Shown: positions 8,690 through 17,121 of the stretch, piece after piece
Layout of the letters: each line of letters begins with the position of its first letter
How positions within the stretch are numbered: position 1 is the stretch's first letter
Assembly: GCA_964470375.1 (NCBI GenBank)
Contig: CAYYCP010000001.1
Coordinates: 1 to 64,000 of the forward strand
Length of the DNA: 64,000 bases
DNA from: CAYNQK01 sp964470375
GTDB taxonomy: Bacteria; Spirochaetota; Spirochaetia; Treponematales; JBGSOB01
Direction: 5' to 3'
Notes under the pieces: generated by a model
Database searches by the model: none
Told to the model about the DNA's origin: nothing
The model's input: only the letters and a program-made list of their open reading frames with translations
Translations under genes and position numbers: made by a program

Positions 8690-11626
8690 ATGCCGACATC
8701 CGCCTTCGAACTGGTGCGCCAGTCCGAACTGCCCGACCTGCGCTCGCAGGGCCGCCTCTTCCGCCACCGCGCCACCGGCATGGAGGTCTTCCAGGTCCTG
8801 AACGAGGATCGCGAGAACCTCTTCGCCTTCGCCTTCCGCACTCCCCCGCGCGATTCCACCGGGGCTGCCCACATCCTGGAACACTGCGTCCTGTGCGGTT
8901 CGCGGCGCTACCCGCTCAAAGATGCCTTCATCGCCTTTTCCAAGAACTCACTCAACACCTTCATGAACGCCATGACCTTCGGCGACCGCACGGTCTACCC
9001 GGCTGCCAGCATCGTGGGCAAGGATTACTACAACCTCCTGGACGCCTATGCGGACGCGGTCTTCTTCCCCCTCTTGAAGGAGGAGGCCTTCCTCCAGGAG
9101 GGCCACCGCCTGGTACCCCTGGGGGACGGTTCCGCCGAGATCCAGGGTATCGTATATTCGGAGATGCAGGGAAGCTACGGCAGCCCCGAGTCCATCCTAG
9201 ACGACCGGGCCTTCCGGGCCCTCTTCGATGTCGGCCACCCCTATAGCTATGACTCGGGCGGAGATCCCGAGCACATTCCAGAGCTGAGCTACCAGTCCTT
9301 CCTAAATTTCCACCGTCTCCACTACCACCCATCGAATTGCCGTCTCTTCCTCTATGGCAACATCCCTGCCGAAGAACAGCTGGACTTCCTGGAAGAACGT
9401 TACCTCTCGGCCTTCGGTACCGGCCAGGCCGTCCCGCCCCTCCCCCTCCAGGCCCCCTTCGCCTCGCCGCGGACCGAGGAGGTCGCCTGCCCCAGCGCCG
9501 AGGGCGGAGGCAAGGCCAGCGTCCTGGTCTCTTGGCTCCTCTGCGACACCATCGATCCAGCCGCCACCATCAAGGCCGAGATGCTCTCCGAGATCCTCCT
9601 GGGCCATGCCGGCAGCCCCCTCGGGCGGGCCCTGCGCGAATCGGGCCTGGGCGAGGACTTGGCCCCCCAGTGCGGCATCGGCACGGAGACCCGCCAGGTG
9701 TGCTTCCAGGCCGGCCTGCGCGGCATCGAGCGCCGGAGCGCGGGAGCGGTCGAGGCGCTGATCCTGGAGACCCTTCATGGCCTGCACAGCGGCGGCCTCA
9801 GAGCCGAGACGGTGGAGGCGGCCGTGCGTGGGGTTGAATTCTCCTACCGCGAGATCCGCCGCGGCTCCGGGCCCTATGCCCTGAGGATCATGCGGCGCTG
9901 CCTGCGCGGCTGGATCCACGGCGCAGATCCCGAGGCCACCCTCAGGACCAACGCGGCCATCCGCTCAGTCAAGGATCAATCGGCGGCCGAGCCGCGCTTT
10001 TTCGAAGAGACCATCGGCTCCCTCCTTCTTGATAACCCTCACCGGGCCCGGGTTCTGGCATACCCCGATCCCGAGCTCGCCGAGCGCCGCCGCGCCGAAC
10101 AGGCCCAAGCCTGCGCCAAGCGCCTGGCGGCCCTCGGACCGGACGGCCTGGAAGCCCTGGACGCATCCCTGAAGCGCCTGCGCCGCTTCCAGGAGGAACC
10201 GGACTCAGCCCGGGCCCTGGCAGCCCTGCCCAAGGTGGTGGTGGCCGACCTGCCCCGTGACATCGAGGTGATCCCCTCTCGGGAGTGCCGGGCCGGCCGT
10301 GTACCGGTCATCAGTCAGGGCCTCTTCACCAACGGGATCAGCTACCTCGACCTGGCCGTCGACCTTTCCGGTCTCCAGCCCAGCCTCCTCCCATGGCTGC
10401 CGCTGTTCACCCGCTTCATCGTCGGGGCCGGCCTGCCCGGACTACCCTATCACAGGATGGCAGAGCGTCTGGCCCTGGCCTCCGGAGGCCTGTCCTGCAT
10501 CCTCCAAACAGGCTCGCGGGCCTGCGCCGCCGACACCATGGATCCGGGGATCTACGCTATCTTCAGGTTGAAAGCCCTTGACGCAAGCCTGCCTGAGTCC
10601 CTGGAGCTCCTTGGGGATCTCCTCCAGGGGGCGGACATATCGGACGAGGAACGCCTCCAAACCCTCTTCGCCGAGCTGCGCAACGACCTGGTGGCGGCTA
10701 TCCTGCCCTCGGGGGTCTCCTTCGCCATGGCCCGCGGGGCCGCTTGTTTTTCAGTAGCCGCGGCCGTGGAAGAGCATTGGCGGGGAGTCACCCAATACGA
10801 TTTCCTGAAGTCCCTCGGCGACAGGCCGGAGACCTCGGCCATCGGCCAGGCCATGGCCGCCATCCGTTCGGCCATGGCAGGCGGGGCCGCAGCCCTGGCA
10901 TCCCTCACCTGCGACCCCGGGGCCGAACCGGCCGGCCTGTCCGCCCTGGAAGCCTTCTGCGCCCGCCTGGGCTTCTCCGCCCCCGGAGAGGGCCATGGCA
11001 CCGTCAGGCCGGCCATCCTGCCCGCTCCGCGCCCGCCCTCGCCGGAGGCCTACATCATGCCATCGGAGGTGGGCTTCGCCACATCGGTTCTGAAGAGCCC
11101 CCGCCTGGGGCATGCGGCCTATCCCGCCTATGCGGCCTTGGCTCAGGTCCTCTCGGCCGGCCCCCTCTGGGAGAGCATCCGCATGCGCCGGGGCGCTTAC
11201 GGAGCCTGGGCCGACGCCGATCCCCTTGAAGGCGTATTCGGTATGGCCAGCTACCGCGATCCCGGACCAGTCGAGAGCTGGGAGGATTTCCGTTCCGCCC
11301 TGGAATGGGCCGCCGGCCCCGCTATGGACAAGGCCGAGGCGGACAAGGGCATTCTGAGTACGGTCTCAGCCGACCTGCGCCCACTGACCCCCGAGGAAAA
11401 GGGCCTGGTCTGCCTAAGGCGCCGCCTCTTCGGCGTCAGCGATGAGCTCAGGCTCCAGAAGCGTCAGGGTCTCCTGGGTTTGGACGCCGCGGCCCTGCGT
11501 GGCGCCGCCGCGGCCCTGCTTGACGCCTGGCCGGACAGAGTACAAACTATCTTTGCGGACGAGATAGCGGCTAAGGCCGCCGCGGCTCGCCTTCCTGGCA
11601 TCGCCGTCCGGAGACTCGAGCTATGA
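8690..11626 (+). CDS. Peptidase M16C (presequence protease-like)
   Basis: At 978 residues this is a full-length M16C zinc protease with two tandem M16 units, of the PreP/falcilysin type that clears short peptides. The inverted zinc motif HxxEH is HILEH (residues 61-65), and the third ligand Glu is expected in GIVYSEMQG about 80 residues later. The second half is a non-catalytic M16 repeat. No signal peptide is seen, so it is probably cytoplasmic. The start has AGGAG nine bases upstream. It appears cotranscribed with the fliG-like gene before it and the small gene after it. Confidence 0.92.
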   Translation: MPTSAFELVRQSELPDLRSQGRLFRHRATGMEVFQVLNEDRENLFAFAFRTPPRDSTGAAHILEHCVLCGSRRYPLKDAFIAFSKNSLNTFMNAMTFGDRTVYPAASIVGKDYYNLLDAYADAVFFPLLKEEAFLQEGHRLVPLGDGSAEIQGIVYSEMQGSYGSPESILDDRAFRALFDVGHPYSYDSGGDPEHIPELSYQSFLNFHRLHYHPSNCRLFLYGNIPAEEQLDFLEERYLSAFGTGQAVPPLPLQAPFASPRTEEVACPSAEGGGKASVLVSWLLCDTIDPAATIKAEMLSEILLGHAGSPLGRALRESGLGEDLAPQCGIGTETRQVCFQAGLRGIERRSAGAVEALILETLHGLHSGGLRAETVEAAVRGVEFSYREIRRGSGPYALRIMRRCLRGWIHGADPEATLRTNAAIRSVKDQSAAEPRFFEETIGSLLLDNPHRARVLAYPDPELAERRRAEQAQACAKRLAALGPDGLEALDASLKRLRRFQEEPDSARALAALPKVVVADLPRDIEVIPSRECRAGRVPVISQGLFTNGISYLDLAVDLSGLQPSLLPWLPLFTRFIVGAGLPGLPYHRMAERLALASGGLSCILQTGSRACAADTMDPGIYAIFRLKALDASLPESLELLGDLLQGADISDEERLQTLFAELRNDLVAAILPSGVSFAMARGAACFSVAAAVEEHWRGVTQYDFLKSLGDRPETSAIGQAMAAIRSAMAGGAAALASLTCDPGAEPAGLSALEAFCARLGFSAPGEGHGTVRPAILPAPRPPSPEAYIMPSEVGFATSVLKSPRLGHAAYPAYAALAQVLSAGPLWESIRMRRGAYGAWADADPLEGVFGMASYRDPGPVESWEDFRSALEWAAGPAMDKAEADKGILSTVSADLRPLTPEEKGLVCLRRRLFGVSDELRLQKRQGLLGLDAAALRGAAAALLDAWPDRVQTIFADEIAAKAAAARLPGIAVRRLEL

Positions 11627-11635
11627 GGTTCGTCG

Positions 11636-11845
11636 ATGACAATGGATGAGCGCGGCTACGAACTCATGCGCGCGATGATCGCCGAGATCGAGGGCGCCCC
11701 ATTCCCCAATTCCATAGATAGCGAGCTCTACCTGATCTGGTACGAGCATGTTCAACGGGCTGCCCAGGAGGCTCTCGAGTACCTTGCGGAGCGGGGCCAG
11801 CTGGGCTCGGAGGGCAAAGGCGAGCAGCCCGAGCTGGATGTCTGA
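11636..11845 (+). CDS. Small conserved-looking protein, 69 aa, unknown function
   Basis: I do not recognise this protein. It is acidic, predicted mostly helical, without a signal peptide or membrane segment, and rich in Glu and Leu. Support for a real gene comes from context: it starts 10 bases after the M16 stop with GAGG upstream, and its TGA overlaps the ATG of the next gene as ATGTCTGA, the usual layout of coupled operon genes. An alternative start is the ATG at 11642. Confidence 0.6.
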   Translation: MTMDERGYELMRAMIAEIEGAPFPNSIDSELYLIWYEHVQRAAQEALEYLAERGQLGSEGKGEQPELDV

Positions 11846-12671
11846 GGCTCCTACCAAGATAGTCGCGCGACTCACATATTTGGGCGCATGCCCCTACCTG
11901 GGGAGACGGCTCTTCTGGATGGCCTACATGGCGCGGATCGGCCCAGCCCCGGCCACGACCGATCCAGCCGTCTACGAAGCCGCCCAGGCCAGGGGCTGGC
12001 GCAGATCCGGACGCGTCCTCTACAGGAACGCCTGCCCCGGCGGCTGCCGGGCCTGCGTGCCGATAAGGATAGACGCCCTTTCCTTCAAGCCCAGCCGCTC
12101 GCAGCGGCGAACCATGTCGCGCAACGCGTACACGCTCATGCGCACAGCCCCGCTCGAATTTTCCGAGGAGCGCTACCGCCTCTACCGGCGTTATCTGGAA
12201 GCCCGCCACCAAAGAAAGGCCGCCGAGGACGAGGCTGACCTGAAGGCCTACATGGAATCCATGATCGATTCTCCCCTGCCGGGCCTCATCTGCGACTATT
12301 TCGTATCCACTGAGGGCCGGGAAACCCTGGCCGGAACGGGCTACCTGGACGTCCTCCCGGACGGGCTCTCCTCGGTGTACTTCGCCTTCGACCCGGCCTT
12401 CGCGTCGCTCAGCCTGGGGGTCTACTCGATCCTGCGCGAGATCGAGCTCGTCCGCGAGCTGGGCAAGCGCTGGTACTACTTGGGCTTCTGGGTGGAAGGC
12501 TACCGCAAGATGGCCTACAAGGCCGCTTTCCGCCCGCACCAGCTGGCCTCAGACGGGATCTGGCACGACTCCCAAAACGTTGACACTGAAAAAGCCTCCG
12601 TGATAATCTTGCCGGACTCGACACGGAAAGGTGATCATGCCCCAACAACCGAAGAAACCAAACCGCTCTGA
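11838..12671 (+). CDS. Aminoacyl-tRNA-protein transferase (Bpt/Ate family)
   Basis: This protein of about 277 residues belongs to the N-end rule transferases that add Leu or Arg from charged tRNA to protein N-termini for degradation. The N-terminal ATE domain shows a CPYLG segment, then YRNACPGGCRACVPIRI, with the paired cysteines typical of the family. The C-terminal GNAT-like domain contains YYLGFWVEGYRKMAYK, matching the conserved YYLGYWI-like signature. Specificity (Leu or Arg) cannot be read. The ATG at 11838 overlaps the upstream stop; its own end overlaps the next gene by 35 bases. Confidence 0.88.
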   Translation: MSEAPTKIVARLTYLGACPYLGRRLFWMAYMARIGPAPATTDPAVYEAAQARGWRRSGRVLYRNACPGGCRACVPIRIDALSFKPSRSQRRTMSRNAYTLMRTAPLEFSEERYRLYRRYLEARHQRKAAEDEADLKAYMESMIDSPLPGLICDYFVSTEGRETLAGTGYLDVLPDGLSSVYFAFDPAFASLSLGVYSILREIELVRELGKRWYYLGFWVEGYRKMAYKAAFRPHQLASDGIWHDSQNVDTEKASVIILPDSTRKGDHAPTTEETKPL

Positions 12672-14151
12672 GGAGCGCTCCAAACCGACCATCGCCAAGA
12701 ACCCGTTGACCTATACCCTACTGGTGCTGTTCTTGGTCCTGTCCATCGTGGCCTTCGTCTGGGTGCCTGCGGCCAACCGCGGTGGCCTGGGCGGACAGGT
12801 CATCTTCGGGTCTTACGCCGGCAAGGAGATCGACTACAAACCCGGCAACTACCTGGCCCGTATGGTGGATCAGATAAATCGCCAGAAGCAGGACGCGGAT
12901 TCCAGCTCGGAGGCCGCCCTGTACTTCCGGGCCTACGAAGTATGGCGTGAGGCCTTCGAGCAGGTGGCCATACGCCTGGCCATGCTGCATTCGGCCAAGA
13001 AGGCCGGCAACGCCGTCTCCCAGGAACGGCTCAACCGCGAAATGCGCGACCTGGCCCAATTCAAGGATGAAAAAGGGAATTTTTCCCTGAAGCTTTTTCG
13101 AGAGACCTCGGAGGCCGCGCGGGCCAAGTTGATGGACTCTCTCAAGGAGGACCTCCTGGTCCAGGATTTCCTGGACGGGGCCGTGGACTTGGCCTCTTCT
13201 CCCGCGGAGAAGGACTTCCTCAGGGCCATGAACAGGCGCATGCGCTCCTTCACCTACGCAGCCATCCCCTTCAGCTCATACCCTGACTCCGAGGTGGTCG
13301 CCTACGGCAAGGCCAAGCCGGAGCTCTTCCGCCACGTGCGCCTCTCCTATGTGTTTACCATGGGGGCAAAGGCCGAATTGGAGAAGCTCCGCAAGAAGAT
13401 CATCGACGGGACCGAGACCTTCTCCGGGGTTCTGGCCAATGGCAGCCAGGACTTCTCCGGGGCCGAGGATGTCCTCCGGGAGGCCTGGGAGCTTGAGGAG
13501 TACTTCAAGGAAGCCGATCGTGCCAAGACGGTGATGGGACTGGCCGAGGGTGAAATCAGCCAGGTCATGAAGGCCGGAGACGGCGGTTGGGTCTTCTATA
13601 AGTGCATCAAGGCGGCCCAGGATCCGGATTTCTCCGACCAGGACACGGTCTCCAGGGTGTGGAGCTACGTCAACGGCCACGAAAAGGGCCTCATCGAGGA
13701 GTACGTCTCAAAACGCGCCCAGGACTTCCGCGCCGCGGCCGCCCTCGATTTCGGCAAGGCCTGCACTCAGTTCGGCGTAAGCCCCAAGAAGCTGGAGGCC
13801 TTCCCGATCAATTACGGGGCCATGCCCCTCCTGCAGCAACCCAGCTTCGCTGACGCCCCCGAGTTGGCCTCGGTATCGACCAACGAGGAGTTCTTCACGG
13901 CTGCCTTCTCGATCAAAGCCGGCGAGCTGTCCGAGCCCCTGATCATCGGCGAAAACGCCATCGTGCTCAAGCTGGACGGCGAGTCCGAGGCGGATGATTC
14001 GGCAAACTTCACCATCGATTACTACTTCGATATGTACCTCGGCCAGTACACCGACAGCCAGCTCCGCCAGTCCTTCCTGGAATCCCCCCTGTTTAAGGAT
14101 AATTTCAGCGAAATATTCCAAAAGCGCATCATGCCCTACGAGAACGGCTGA
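12637..14151 (+). CDS. Membrane-anchored PpiD/SurA-like chaperone
   Basis: The 504-residue protein has a positively charged N-terminus, one membrane helix (about residues 24-45, YTLLVLFLVLSIVAFVW) and a large extracytoplasmic part. The layout resembles PpiD: inner-membrane anchor, SurA_N-like helical domain and a region corresponding to a parvulin domain (about 230-330), although key prolyl-isomerase residues are not obvious. It probably chaperones proteins leaving the translocon. The ATG at 12637 has AAGG five bases upstream; the GTG at 12631 is less likely. It overlaps the transferase gene and is followed after 3 bases by the DUF115 gene. Confidence 0.75.
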   Translation: MPQQPKKPNRSEERSKPTIAKNPLTYTLLVLFLVLSIVAFVWVPAANRGGLGGQVIFGSYAGKEIDYKPGNYLARMVDQINRQKQDADSSSEAALYFRAYEVWREAFEQVAIRLAMLHSAKKAGNAVSQERLNREMRDLAQFKDEKGNFSLKLFRETSEAARAKLMDSLKEDLLVQDFLDGAVDLASSPAEKDFLRAMNRRMRSFTYAAIPFSSYPDSEVVAYGKAKPELFRHVRLSYVFTMGAKAELEKLRKKIIDGTETFSGVLANGSQDFSGAEDVLREAWELEEYFKEADRAKTVMGLAEGEISQVMKAGDGGWVFYKCIKAAQDPDFSDQDTVSRVWSYVNGHEKGLIEEYVSKRAQDFRAAAALDFGKACTQFGVSPKKLEAFPINYGAMPLLQQPSFADAPELASVSTNEEFFTAAFSIKAGELSEPLIIGENAIVLKLDGESEADDSANFTIDYYFDMYLGQYTDSQLRQSFLESPLFKDNFSEIFQKRIMPYENG

Positions 14152-14154
14152 GGT

Positions 14155-15780
14155 ATGGATAAGGAGCTCCCGGAAATCCTAAAGGCTTCCGGGGGCCTGT
14201 TCGTCCGCTTCCGCGGCCGCGACCTCTATTCACGGCAGGCGCCGCGCTCCCTCCCGGAGCGCAGCGCCGCGGCCCTGGTCATACCCCCCGCCAGCCTCAT
14301 CCTGTGCGCCTCGCCCCTCCTGGGCTACGGGCTTGATATACTGCTTGAGCGCATGGACTCGTCCAGCGCCCTCCTATGCGCCGAGGCCGAGCCCTGCCTC
14401 CTCGAGCTGGCGGCAACATCCATTCCAGTCCAGGTCAGGAATGACCCGCGCTTCAGGCTGCTCGGCATAGACGACCGTGGCCGGCCCCTGTCCGATATCG
14501 GGCCGAGCCTGCCCTACCGGCGCTGCATCCTCATCGAGCTCACGGGGGGATCAGCCCTGCACCGCGAAGCCTACCGTAGCCTGGCCTCCACCCTGCAGAC
14601 CGAGATACATCGCTTCTGGGCCAACCGCGCCACATCCCAGGCTATGGGCAGGCTCTGGGCGCGCAACCTCATCGCCAACATCCCCCGCCTTGCCGAGAGC
14701 GCCCCCCTAGCCGCGCTGCAGGAGGCGGCGCGTGGAAGGGCCCTCATCGTATGCGGGGCCGGCCCCTCACTCGAGACCGCCCTGCCCCTCATACGCGACC
14801 GGCGGCAAGAGCTCTTCATCCTGGCCGTCGATACTGCCTTATCAACCCTCGGCGCCATGGGCATCCGCCCCGACGCGGCTGTCTGCCTGGAGGCCCAGGT
14901 CGTGAACCTGCGGGACTTCATCGGCTGCGCCCCCCTGCCCTTCCCCCTGGTGGCCGACCTAGTGTCTCATCCGGGGGCCCTGCGACTGGCCCGTTCCGGT
15001 TTCCACCTGATATCGAGCGAGTTTTCCCCACTGGGAATCCTCGAACGCCTTGAGGGGGCCGGCCTACGCCCCGAGACCTTCCCGCCCCTGGGTTCCGTGG
15101 GCGTGGCCGCTCTGCGCATCGGCCTGGCCCTGCGGGACCCGCAGCGCCCCCTCATGGTATCCGGGCTGGACTTCTCCTTCCCGCCAGGAAAAACTCATGC
15201 CCGAGGCTCCGCCCCTTTGGCCGGCCGCAACATGTGCCGCTGGCGCCTTGGGCGCGACGCTGGCTGGGAGGCCGGCCTGCGCCCGGGTGTCTTCCGCCTC
15301 GAAGCCGGAAAGGAGATAGGCCGGGCCTCCATCCTCAGCGATCCGGCCCTTTCGGGCTATGCCGCCCTAGCGGCCGAGGAGGCTAAGCCCTTCAGGGATG
15401 CCCTGCGCGACATGCGCAGCTCGGGTATGGATCTGGGCATCGATGCCCCGCCCGTGGGGATGGATCCCCTCTCGCCCCTGCCGAGCCCCATCGCGTCCCT
15501 GCCCATCAAGGGCAGCGCGACCGCGGACAAAGGGGCCGTCCACGACTTCCTCTCCTCCGAAAAACGCATCCTCCTGCGCCTGAGAGCGGCCCTGGATGGG
15601 AGGAGCCCACTTAGTCCGGAAGACCTGGGACGGTCGCTCGACGAATGCGATTACCTCTATATGCATTTTCCGGACGCCGCCGCTGGTGCGCGTCGAGACC
15701 TGAGCTTCCTCAGGCGCGTGGCCGTTGAGGCGGATTCCTTCCTGGTGCGTATCCAGCGCTCCATGGACGCCTTGGCCTGA
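14155..15780 (+). CDS. DUF115 / motility-associated factor protein
   Basis: This 541-residue protein matches the 6-hydroxymethylpterin-pyrophosphokinase-like (DUF115) family often called motility accessory factor, which in several flagellated bacteria is implicated in flagellin glycosylation. The hallmark VCGAGPSLE lies near residue 198 and is followed by FILAVDTAL and GIRPDAAVCLEAQ, the nucleotide-sugar-binding-like core. A SGLDFSF segment lies further on. It sits in the same transcription run as a FliG-like motor protein, which fits a motility role. No signal peptide is present. The start follows the upstream stop by 3 bases. Confidence 0.82.
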   Translation: MDKELPEILKASGGLFVRFRGRDLYSRQAPRSLPERSAAALVIPPASLILCASPLLGYGLDILLERMDSSSALLCAEAEPCLLELAATSIPVQVRNDPRFRLLGIDDRGRPLSDIGPSLPYRRCILIELTGGSALHREAYRSLASTLQTEIHRFWANRATSQAMGRLWARNLIANIPRLAESAPLAALQEAARGRALIVCGAGPSLETALPLIRDRRQELFILAVDTALSTLGAMGIRPDAAVCLEAQVVNLRDFIGCAPLPFPLVADLVSHPGALRLARSGFHLISSEFSPLGILERLEGAGLRPETFPPLGSVGVAALRIGLALRDPQRPLMVSGLDFSFPPGKTHARGSAPLAGRNMCRWRLGRDAGWEAGLRPGVFRLEAGKEIGRASILSDPALSGYAALAAEEAKPFRDALRDMRSSGMDLGIDAPPVGMDPLSPLPSPIASLPIKGSATADKGAVHDFLSSEKRILLRLRAALDGRSPLSPEDLGRSLDECDYLYMHFPDAAAGARRDLSFLRRVAVEADSFLVRIQRSMDALA

Positions 15781-15818
15781 GGGCGCCGCCTTCCCCGCCC
15801 ATCCGAAAAAGCCCTCAG
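15777..15818 (+). other. 8-bp inverted repeat after the DUF115 stop
   Basis: CTGAGGGC, overlapping the TGA stop, can pair with GCCCTCAG with a 26-base loop. No T-run follows. It may be a weak terminator or mRNA end-stabilising hairpin; function is uncertain. Confidence 0.3.
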
Positions 15819-15861
15819 TCCCCTCGCCGAACCTCCCGAAAAATGAAGGAGGAGGACAAGC

Positions 15862-16056
15862 ATGAAGCAGTTCGCCATCAAGGGCAGCCGGGAAACGCCT
15901 TCGGTCCTCGAGCTCGTAGGGGAGAGCGAAAATGGTTTCTATGTACGCATCCGCCGCGAAAAGGACGGCTGGGAGGACGTGCGAGACGAGTTCATGACCC
16001 GCGAGCTCTTCGACACCTGCCTGCGGACCGGCTACTTGGCCGAAGTGCCGGCCTGA
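15862..16056 (+). CDS. Small protein, 64 aa, unknown function
   Basis: The function is not recognised. The protein begins MKQFAIKGS, has alternating charged residues, no signal peptide and no cysteine. It could be a small beta-rich binding domain. A very strong SD (GGAGGAGG, 7 bases upstream) and a Rho-independent terminator immediately downstream make it a confident gene. It lies 81 bases beyond the DUF115 gene and may be expressed separately. Confidence 0.8.
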   Translation: MKQFAIKGSRETPSVLELVGESENGFYVRIRREKDGWEDVRDEFMTRELFDTCLRTGYLAEVPA

Positions 16057-16091
16057 GACGTTCCGGATAAAATCTTCCAAAAAGTGAAGTT

Positions 16092-16124
16092 GGCCGCCGG
16101 GGGAGCTCCTGGCGGCCTTTTTTT
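16092..16124 (+). terminator. Rho-independent terminator
   Basis: GGCCGCC (16092-16098) and GGCGGCC (16111-16117) form a 7-bp GC stem, followed by seven T. It closes the plus-strand run that ends with the 64-residue protein and separates it from the convergent proC gene. Confidence 0.92.
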
Positions 16125-16196
16125 AAGAAGCCTGCTTAGCACCTTTCGGTTTTCCATCCCCAAAATCGCCGTTATAGTCCAAAGCCCGACAGGCTC

Positions 16197-17033
16197 CTAG
16201 TCCTTGGGAGCGCGACCAGGCTCGCCCCGCCCCAGCTCCAGGGCCCGTTCATAGGCCGCCCAGACGGCCCGCGACAGGGTGGAGCGCAGGCCGCCCTTTT
16301 CCAGGTAGTAGAGGGCCTGGGCCGTCGTGCCGCCGGGCGAAACGACGCTGTCCCTCAGCTGGGCGGGATGGAGGCCTGAACTGATCAGGTATTCCGCGCT
16401 TCCCGCAACCGTGCTGGATGCCAGGAGGAGAGCCTCCTTTCGGCCGAAACCCAGGTGGACGGCTGCCTCGGCCAGGGCTTCCACAAAGAGGAAGACGTAG
16501 GCCGGTCCTGAACCCGAAATCGCCGTAGCCTTGTCGATCATGGACTCATCCTGGGTTTCCAGCTCCGTGCCCAAGGCCGAGAGAATGGCCTTGACGCCGG
16601 CCTTGGATTCATCATCGACCTCGGGTGATGCCGTCCACACGGTCATGCCCTTACCCGCCCGGGCCGGGGCGTTGGGCATGGAGCGGATGACCCGGCCGTT
16701 CCCCAGGAGGGAGGTTATCCGGGCGATGGGCGCGCCTGCCACGATGGAGAGAACGCAGGCATCGCGCGGGAGGAGGGGCTTCAAGGGGGCGGCGGCCGCA
16801 TCCAGGATCTGGGGCTTTACCGCCAAGACGAGGAGACTCGCCTCGGACGCCCAGGCCGTGTCCGCGCCGGCCTTCACGCCATAGCGCTGGATGAGGAGCT
16901 CACGCCTCTGCCCGTCCGGTTCGATGACGGCCAGCTCGTCCGCGCGCGCGATGGAACGCCCGATGATGCCGCCGATGAGGGCCTCGCCCATCTGCCCGCC
17001 GCCTAAGAACACGATGCGCCGCTTCCTGTTCAT
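16197..17033 (-). CDS. proC: Pyrroline-5-carboxylate reductase
   Basis: This 278-residue cytoplasmic enzyme catalyses the last step of proline synthesis, reducing pyrroline-5-carboxylate with NAD(P)H. The N-terminal Rossmann motif is FLGGGQMGEAL, and the family signature ISGSGPAYVFLFVEALAEAAV and the C-terminal VVSPGGTTAQAL segment are intact. The ATG at 17033 has GGAGG five bases upstream, better than the GTG at 17045. No other proline genes are adjacent. Confidence 0.95.
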   Translation of the reverse strand: MNRKRRIVFLGGGQMGEALIGGIIGRSIARADELAVIEPDGQRRELLIQRYGVKAGADTAWASEASLLVLAVKPQILDAAAAPLKPLLPRDACVLSIVAGAPIARITSLLGNGRVIRSMPNAPARAGKGMTVWTASPEVDDESKAGVKAILSALGTELETQDESMIDKATAISGSGPAYVFLFVEALAEAAVHLGFGRKEALLLASSTVAGSAEYLISSGLHPAQLRDSVVSPGGTTAQALYYLEKGGLRSTLSRAVWAAYERALELGRGEPGRAPKD

Positions 17034-17053
17034 GCCCGCCTCCACGCTCTGGG

Positions 17054-17082
17054 AGTGTAGGGAGACCGGGGCGGGGGGTCAA
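17054..17082 (-). promoter_or_regulatory. Candidate promoter for proC
   Basis: On the minus strand TTGACC (17077-17082) and TACACT (17054-17059) are 17 bases apart, upstream of the proC SD. This suggests proC is expressed independently of lepA and the HEAT-repeat gene, which lie upstream on the same strand. Confidence 0.5.
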
Positions 17083-17121
17083 GCCGCCCCCGATCTACGC
17101 GGTGTTTTTGGGTCGAGCCGT

